Of a stretch of DNA of 6,532 bases, positions 1 through 3,945 are shown in pieces (within the stretch, counting starts at the first letter, position 1; the number at the start of each line of letters is the position of its first letter). A program made the position numbers and the translations under genes. The DNA is from Euzebyaceae bacterium (GTDB taxonomy: Bacteria > Actinomycetota > Nitriliruptoria > Euzebyales > Egibacteraceae): positions 1-6,532 of the forward strand of contig JACCXR010000040.1 in NCBI GenBank assembly GCA_013696915.1. The letters run 5' to 3'. The notes beneath the pieces were generated by a model that saw only the letters and a program-made list of their open reading frames with translations, ran no database searches and was not told the DNA's origin.

Positions 1-129
1 CGCCGCTGACACTGCCCGTCCGCGCCGAGGCGTGGGCGGGTAGGGCCAGGCGCGCATCTCGACGCGAGCACCAACGGCGGCCGGCGCCGCTTGGCTCAAG
101 CGGGAGTGTGCTACGCCGACGAGGAAGAC

Positions 130-959
130 ATGAGGACGGGACTGGCGGTACGGCTGTGCATTCTGGCGACGGGAGCGGTGCTCGCCGGCGCGGGGCTCCG
201 CGCGGCCGGGCTCGGCGCGGCGGGGAGCATCGCGGACCCCTGGAACCCGCCGCCCACGGCCCCGACGGCCGCCGGCGCCACTTTGCCCCATGACGCCGAT
301 GGACAGCGCGCGACCGTGACGAGCCTCGTCGACGGCGACACCATCCGTGTCCGCGTCCTCGAGCCGGGGGATCTGCCCGAGGGCCGAACGGAGCAGATTC
401 GGCTCCCGGCACTCGACGCGCCGGAGACCGTCCACCCATCGCGGCCCGTCGGCTGCGGCGGCCCCGAGGCGAGCGCGTTCGTCACCGACCTCCTCGAGGG
501 CGAGACAGTGAGGCTGGAGCGGGACCGCAAGATCGTGACCGCTACGGCCGGGCGATCCGCTACGTGCGCCTCGAGGACGGGCACCTCGCAGACGAACTCA
601 TCGTGGCGGCGGGGCACGCGAGGGCGAAGCTGTACGACGCCGACGACCGCTACTACCCGGAGATGGTCGCGGCGGAGGAGGCAGCACGTGACGCGGGACG
701 TGGCCTTTGGGGGCACTGCCATTCCGGCGCGTCGCTGCCGGACGTTCCGGTCGAGGGGGCCTTGGACCGTCCGAGCCCGACCCCTGGCGAACCGGCGCCC
801 CGGAGCGGCATCTGCGACCCTGCCTACCCCGAGGTGTGCATCACGCCGGGCCGGCCGGACATCGACTGCAGCGGCGTACCCGCTCGTCGGTTCCAGGTGT
901 TCCCGCCGGACCCGCACCACCTCGACGGCGACGACGACGGCATCGGCTGCGAGGGATGA
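130..959 (+). pseudogene. Secreted thermonuclease-like protein with C-terminal Excalibur motif, broken by a one-base frameshift
   Basis: This is a staphylococcal-nuclease-fold (SNase/thermonuclease) gene, expected to hydrolyse nucleic acids outside the cell. The frame from ATG 130 gives an N-terminal hydrophobic Ala/Gly/Leu segment (about residues 5-31, signal peptide or anchor), then VTSLVDGDTIRV (residues 63-74) and RLPALDAPET (R91, D96, E99), which match the SNase metal and catalytic motifs. After about base 537 homology continues in the frame two bases over: DRYGR, carrying the second catalytic Arg, then the rest of the fold to WGHC. It ends with a Pro/Cys-rich linker and DGDDDGIGCE, the Excalibur DxDxDGxxCE motif. 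One added base near 537 restores a single frame of 276 codons plus stop. ATG 130 is chosen because GAGG at 121-124 precedes it by 5 bases; a TTG at 91 is in the same frame but poorer. As read, no single product contains both halves; a GTG at 564 could in principle start the C-terminal half (564-959) alone. The family call is firm. Whether this is a pseudogene or a sequencing error is open. Confidence 0.85.
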
Positions 960-1348
960 CCCTCGGGTTCCGTGCGGACACGATCGATTCGTGGGGCGCT
1001 GCCGGCAGAGGCAGGCGCTGGCCGCACACGTCTTCGGACGGCTCGTCGCCGGCCCGAACGACGAGATCGGGCCTGCGCTTGGACGAGACGACGAAGGCCG
1101 GTCCTGCCGCCCGTAGGAGCCGCTCGACGGCACCGACCGTCGCCACCCCTCGCTTGCTGCTCAACGAAGCCGACGTCCAGCGCCTGCGGAACCGGCGGAA
1201 CACACAGCCCGCCGGCTGATCGGCCGCACGCCCAGCCCGCCTGGCGCACATGGGCTGCGTGGCGCCGGCACTCCGCTGAAGGGACGCGGATGACGCCAGA
1301 CGGGCGGCACGGATGAGCCTTGTGGGAGACATACCGCGCGGGCAGTCG
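960..1348. other. Intergenic region between convergent genes, no convincing gene
   Basis: About 390 bases lie between the stop of the nuclease and the stop of the Eis-like gene, which point towards each other. Several reading frames are open here, as expected at this GC content. Their translations are Arg/Pro/Ala-rich, lack recognisable motifs, and have no clear ribosome binding site. A 5-bp inverted repeat, CACGA/TCGTG with a 5-base loop (979-993), begins 19 bases after the nuclease stop. It has no T-tract, so it is at most a weak terminator candidate. I see no tRNA, transposase or repeat array. Confidence 0.6.
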
Positions 1349-2521
1349 TCAGAAGAAGTCGACCAGAGTCGGCGGCGGGCCGGCGAAGGCCCCGGTCAGC
1401 CAGGCGAGCGCCTCCTGGGAGCCACGCAGCAGGACCCCCGCGACGGCCAGTTCGGCGGGACTGCGGAAGCCGGTGAACAGGGGCCCGACGGCGCGGGCGT
1501 CGAGCATGACCTCGGCGTCGGCGGCCGGCGTGAGGCGACCCTCGCCGGCGGCGACCTCCAGCCGCCACGGCCCGCTGGCGGCGTCGAGCAGCGGATCGTC
1601 AACGGCGAGCGTGGCGGTCCCGGACAGACCGGGCGGGAATCCCCGACAGGCGATCGCGGTGGGCAGGTCCAGCCCCCGGGCCATCCAGAACATGCCGCCG
1701 TCGGGCCGCACGTCCGGCTCGCCGAGGAGCAGCGACCAGCGGTCCGGGACGCCGTCGCGGAACCGCGCGTCCTTCCCGACCGTCCCGTGAGCGGCGACCA
1801 GCCCGACGACCGCCCGGAGCCCGTCGGCGGTCGTCGCGGCCCAATCCTCCACCTGGATGGTGTACTGCCAGTCGCCGGGGGCGTGAGCGTGGGCGAACAG
1901 CACGTAGGCGTCGACCGTCCCCGCCGTGGCCCCCGGGAGGACGTAGGCGTAGGGGGCCTCGCGACGGCGCTGCCAGAGCTCGTCGTCGCGGACGGCCGCC
2001 GCGGTGGTGGCGCGGGCGCAGCGCTCGTAGCAGGCGAGGATCGCGGCCCAGTCGCCGTCGCCGTCGACGGCCCGCATCACGGGCCCGCCGACCGTCGCCC
2101 GGCGGGCGTCCAGACGGTAGGACTGGAGGGCCCCGGCGTGCTCCCACCCGAGCTTGCGGTAGAGCCGCGTCGTCGCCGGGAACAGCAGCGACAGTCCGAG
2201 ACCAGCGCGTTGGCCGTCGATGATCAGCGCCCGCATGAGGGCGCTCGCGACCCCGCGTCCGCGATGCTCCGGGGGCACGGCGACGGAGGCGATGTGCTGG
2301 GTCGGGACGCGCCGCCCACCGAACCAGTGGTCGACCGCCGTGACCCGGCAGTGGCCGAGCACCTCGCCGTCGTCCACGGCCCCGATGACCTGCCCTGAGG
2401 CGATCCGTGCCCGCCATTGCTCGACGAGCTCCTCGTCCGGCTGGGAGCCGAACGACAGCGCCGCCCGGCGTGCCGCCCCGGCGGCCTCCCCGGCCTCGAG
2501 TGGCCTCGTGCTCAGGGTCAC
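1349..2521 (-). CDS. Eis-like GNAT family N-acetyltransferase with C-terminal SCP2-like domain
   Basis: The 390-residue product has the Eis layout: an N-terminal GNAT domain (about 1-140), a second GNAT-like domain (about 145-285) and an SCP2-type domain (about 290-390). The acetyl-CoA motif is visible as VAVPPEHRGRGVAS (81-94, with R87-G88-R89-G90). LYRKLGW (120-126) carries Y121 where Eis proteins have the general-acid Tyr. The chain ends in DFF; the terminal Phe carboxylate is part of the Eis active site. Eis enzymes acetylate amines, including aminoglycosides at several positions and protein lysines, and act as hexamers in the cytoplasm. The natural substrate here cannot be read from sequence. 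Length agrees with the roughly 400 residues of known Eis proteins. GTG 2521 is chosen because it overlaps the stop of the MazG-like gene as GTGA, a coupling arrangement; ATG 2548 would add nine residues in a 31-base overlap and also lacks a clear ribosome binding site. Family call firm; start moderately sure. Confidence 0.9.
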   Translation of the reverse strand: MTLSTRPLEAGEAAGAARRAALSFGSQPDEELVEQWRARIASGQVIGAVDDGEVLGHCRVTAVDHWFGGRRVPTQHIASVAVPPEHRGRGVASALMRALIIDGQRAGLGLSLLFPATTRLYRKLGWEHAGALQSYRLDARRATVGGPVMRAVDGDGDWAAILACYERCARATTAAAVRDDELWQRRREAPYAYVLPGATAGTVDAYVLFAHAHAPGDWQYTIQVEDWAATTADGLRAVVGLVAAHGTVGKDARFRDGVPDRWSLLLGEPDVRPDGGMFWMARGLDLPTAIACRGFPPGLSGTATLAVDDPLLDAASGPWRLEVAAGEGRLTPAADAEVMLDARAVGPLFTGFRSPAELAVAGVLLRGSQEALAWLTGAFAGPPPTLVDFF

Positions 2522-2814
2522 CCCGCACCCGGTCGGTCGCAGGCGCATGGCGCGGACCCGCACCGCGGGCAGCCGTCGGCGTAGCGCCGCGCCGCCCGGG
2601 CGAGGTCGACGCCGGCTTGGTCGGCCAGTGAGGCGAGCCAGGCAAGCACGTCCGCGAACTCGTGCTCGCGGTCGGCGGGGGTGCCGCGGAACAGCGCCCG
2701 TGACAGCTCTCCGCACTCCTCGGTGAACCAGGCGAAGGTGCGCGCGAGGCCGCGCCCGCGGTCGCGGTCGCCGTAGAGGGCGCGCATCTGGGTCTGGAAG
2801 TCGGCGAGATCCAT
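2518..2814 (-). CDS. MazG-like nucleotide pyrophosphohydrolase with Cys-rich C-terminus
   Basis: This 98-residue protein matches the small all-alpha MazG-like family, whose members hydrolyse nucleoside triphosphates (often damaged or surplus ones) to monophosphate and pyrophosphate, and usually act as oligomers in the cytoplasm. The metal-binding pattern is clear: EECGE (residues 32-36) followed by EFAD (52-55), the family EExxE...ExxD arrangement on two helices. The last part, GCPRCGSAPCACD (81-93), has a CxxC and a CxC pair that could bind zinc; I recall similar tails in some archaeal and actinobacterial MazG-like proteins. ATG 2814 is preferred because the family-like sequence starts there (MDLADFQTQMRALYG) and a weak AGG lies 6 bases upstream. 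ATG 2856 would add 14 unlikely residues and falls in a hairpin loop. The TGA overlaps the GTG of the Eis-like gene by 4 bases, so the two are probably co-translated. The substrate is unknown. Confidence 0.85.
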   Translation of the reverse strand: MDLADFQTQMRALYGDRDRGRGLARTFAWFTEECGELSRALFRGTPADREHEFADVLAWLASLADQAGVDLARAARRYADGCPRCGSAPCACDRPGAG

Positions 2815-2838
2815 GGCTGCCTGGCTGGGAACGGCGAC

Positions 2839-2864
2839 CGCCCGCCAGACGGGCATGGCGGGCG
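2839..2864 (-). repeat. 8-bp perfect inverted repeat between tRNA-Pro and the MazG-like gene
   Basis: CGCCCGCC (2839-2846) and GGCGGGCG (2857-2864) are exact reverse complements around a 10-base spacer, giving an all-G/C hairpin. In transcript order it begins 16 bases after the tRNA 3' end and lies 24 bases before the preferred MazG-like start. No U-tract follows, so a classical Rho-independent terminator is not shown. It may end or stabilise the tRNA transcript, or be a 5'-UTR structure of the mazG-like/eis-like transcript. At this GC content, short G/C stems also arise by chance. Confidence 0.4.
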
Positions 2865-2880
2865 ACTGCGGGTCTTGGAG

Positions 2881-2955
2881 TCGGGATGCCGGGATTTGAA
2901 CCCGGGGCCTCCACGTCCCGAACGTGGCGCGCTAACCAAGCTGCGCTACATCCCG
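2881..2955 (-). tRNA. tRNA-Pro (anticodon CGG)
   Basis: Read on the minus strand, all cloverleaf parts are present in 75 bases. The acceptor stem is CGGGATG paired with CATCCCG, with discriminator A. The D arm is GCGC-loop-GCGC. The anticodon arm is CCACG-TTCGGGA-CGTGG, with CGG at 2920-2918 and G at position 37. A 5-base variable loop and a T arm CCGGG-TTCAAAT-CCCGG complete the fold. The first C-G pair of the acceptor and the CGG anticodon identify proline (codon CCG, common in high-GC genomes). The 3' CCA is not encoded directly after the discriminator (CTCCA follows), so the tail must be added by nucleotidyltransferase. The gene lies 75 bases after the metallophosphoesterase stop and 66 bases before the MazG-like start, on the same strand. 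Confidence 0.97.
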
Positions 2956-2957
2956 TT

Positions 2958-2991
2958 GTGCCCCGGTCAGCGAAGCGCAGGAACGGGGCAC
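2958..2991 (-). repeat. 8-bp perfect inverted repeat in the tRNA-Pro 5' leader
   Basis: GTGCCCCG (2958-2965) and CGGGGCAC (2984-2991) are exact reverse complements with an 18-base spacer. In the minus-strand RNA this hairpin ends 2 bases before the mature tRNA 5' end. The spacer contains a further possible GCG/CGC mini-stem. There is no U-tract. It could be the 3'-end structure of the upstream ponA2-metallophosphoesterase transcript, or a pre-tRNA leader structure next to the RNase P cleavage site. Confidence 0.45.
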
Positions 2992-3011
2992 CTTCTGCTG
3001 CGACAGCGACC

Positions 3012-3041
3012 AGCGTACCCGCTTGCCCGGTCAAGGCTCAA
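3012..3041 (-). promoter_or_regulatory. Possible sigma-70-type promoter for tRNA-Pro
   Basis: On the minus strand TTGAGC (3041-3036) is followed after 18 bases by TACGCT (3017-3012), a partial match to the housekeeping -35 (TTGACA) and -10 (TANNNT) boxes. It would start transcription near 3005, about 50 bases before the mature tRNA. The -35 box overlaps the last codons of the metallophosphoesterase gene. TTGACC next to it (over the stop codon) is a better -35 but has no -10 at the right distance. This is pattern matching only. Confidence 0.3.
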
Positions 3042-3936
3042 TCGGGGTCACCAGGTCGAGGACGCTGGCCTCCGGGCGGCAGGCGAAGCGCACCGGGGCG
3101 TAGCGCGAGTGACCGAGACCCGCCGAGACGTGCAGCCACAGGTCCGTGCCGTGCCGCGACGTCCCGCGCGCCTGGCGGAGCGGGAGATCGCAGTTCGCCA
3201 CGAGCGCGCCGAAGCCGGGGAGCCGGACCTGCCCGCCGTGCGTGTGGCCGGCGAGGACCAGGTCGAAACCATGCCGGTCGAACAGGTCGAGGCTCCGGCG
3301 GTACGGCGCGTGGACCAGGCCGAGCCGCAGCGCCATCGGCGCGACCGGCTGCGACCAGTCGATCCGCTCCGGGCGGTCATGCTTCACGTGCGGGTCACCG
3401 AGGCCCGCGACGTCGACCGGACCCGCGACCGTGTCGATCGTGATGCGCCGGTTCTGCAGCACCTCGAACCCCGCCTCGGTCAGGCCGTCCACCAGCCGCC
3501 CGGTGGACAGGCGCCGGCCGTGAACCCGCCTGCTCGCGCCGAACAGGTAGCTCGCCGGGTTGCGGAAGGTGGGACCCCAGAAGTCGTGCGCGCCGAGCAC
3601 CGCCACGCCCGGCCGGTCCTTCGCCAGCGCCGCGTGCAGTTCGACCACGGAGTCGATCGCACCCTCGTCCTCCAGCGAGTCGCCGGTCGACACGACCAGG
3701 TCCGGGTCGGTCTCCAGGCACCGGCGGGCGAACTCGAGGCGGTGGTCCTGCCCTGGCACCAGATGGAGGTCGGTGACGTGCAGGATGCGCAGCGGACGCC
3801 CGCCGTGCCGCAGGACCGGCAGGACGTCGCGGCGCAGCGCGTACCAGCGGCGTTCGACGAGCCCGGCGTAGGCCAGGGTGGCTGCCCCCAGCCCGACGGT
3901 GACCAGTCCTGCGCGTGCGGAGGTGGTCAGCGGCAA
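3031..3936 (-). CDS. Membrane-anchored metallophosphoesterase (YkuE / Rv3683 type)
   Basis: The 301-residue product is a calcineurin-like metallophosphoesterase, expected to hydrolyse phosphate esters with a two-metal centre. One hydrophobic segment (about residues 9-27) is followed by Arg-rich ERRWYALRR, suggesting an N-terminal anchor. Motifs in order are TDLH (55-58, the DxH box), TGD (84-86), GAHD (115-118), H209 in LVHAP, and GHTH (230-233). GAHD stands where the superfamily usually has GNH(D/E), so the usual metal-binding Asn is not in its normal place. Conserved late blocks WLHVSAGLG and APVRFACRPEA fit actinobacterial members found beside PonA2. No ATG or GTG fits the start. TTG 3936 is chosen because GAGG lies 5 bases before it and it begins 7 bases after the ponA2 stop. 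The short spacing implies one transcript and coupled translation with the penicillin-binding protein. The substrate is unknown; a lipid or cell-wall phosphate is an inference. Confidence 0.9.
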   Translation of the reverse strand: MPLTTSARAGLVTVGLGAATLAYAGLVERRWYALRRDVLPVLRHGGRPLRILHVTDLHLVPGQDHRLEFARRCLETDPDLVVSTGDSLEDEGAIDSVVELHAALAKDRPGVAVLGAHDFWGPTFRNPASYLFGASRRVHGRRLSTGRLVDGLTEAGFEVLQNRRITIDTVAGPVDVAGLGDPHVKHDRPERIDWSQPVAPMALRLGLVHAPYRRSLDLFDRHGFDLVLAGHTHGGQVRLPGFGALVANCDLPLRQARGTSRHGTDLWLHVSAGLGHSRYAPVRFACRPEASVLDLVTPIEP

Positions 3937-3941
3937 CGGCG

Positions 3942-3945
3942 CCTC
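3942..3945 (-). promoter_or_regulatory. Ribosome binding site of the metallophosphoesterase, overlapping the ponA2 stop
   Basis: On the minus strand the junction reads TGAGGCGCCGTTG: GAGG begins inside the TGA stop of the penicillin-binding protein gene and sits 5 bases before the TTG start. This decides the unusual TTG start and indicates that ribosomes finishing ponA2 can reinitiate directly on the next gene. Confidence 0.7.

Noticed and set aside
91..117. Promoter-like TTGGCT and TACGCC before the nuclease
   Set aside because: The 15-base spacer and weak boxes would put the transcription start inside the ribosome binding site; not supported.
841..1332. Minus-strand frame of 163 codons across the gap and the nuclease 3' end
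   Set aside because: No ribosome binding site before ATG 1332, no recognisable domain, and its last third is antisense to the Excalibur region. Open frames of this size are expected by chance at this GC content.
1313..2398. Long plus-strand frame of 361 codons
   Set aside because: It is the antisense shadow of the Eis-like gene, with Gly/Arg/Pro/Val-rich composition and no motif.
2881..2955. tRNA-Pro as an integration (att) site
   Set aside because: No integrase gene is visible and I see no repeat of the tRNA 3' end elsewhere in the window.
2522..3034. N-terminal extension of the Eis-like frame back to 3034
   Set aside because: The extension crosses the tRNA and the MazG-like gene in another frame; the Eis family sequence starts near 2521.
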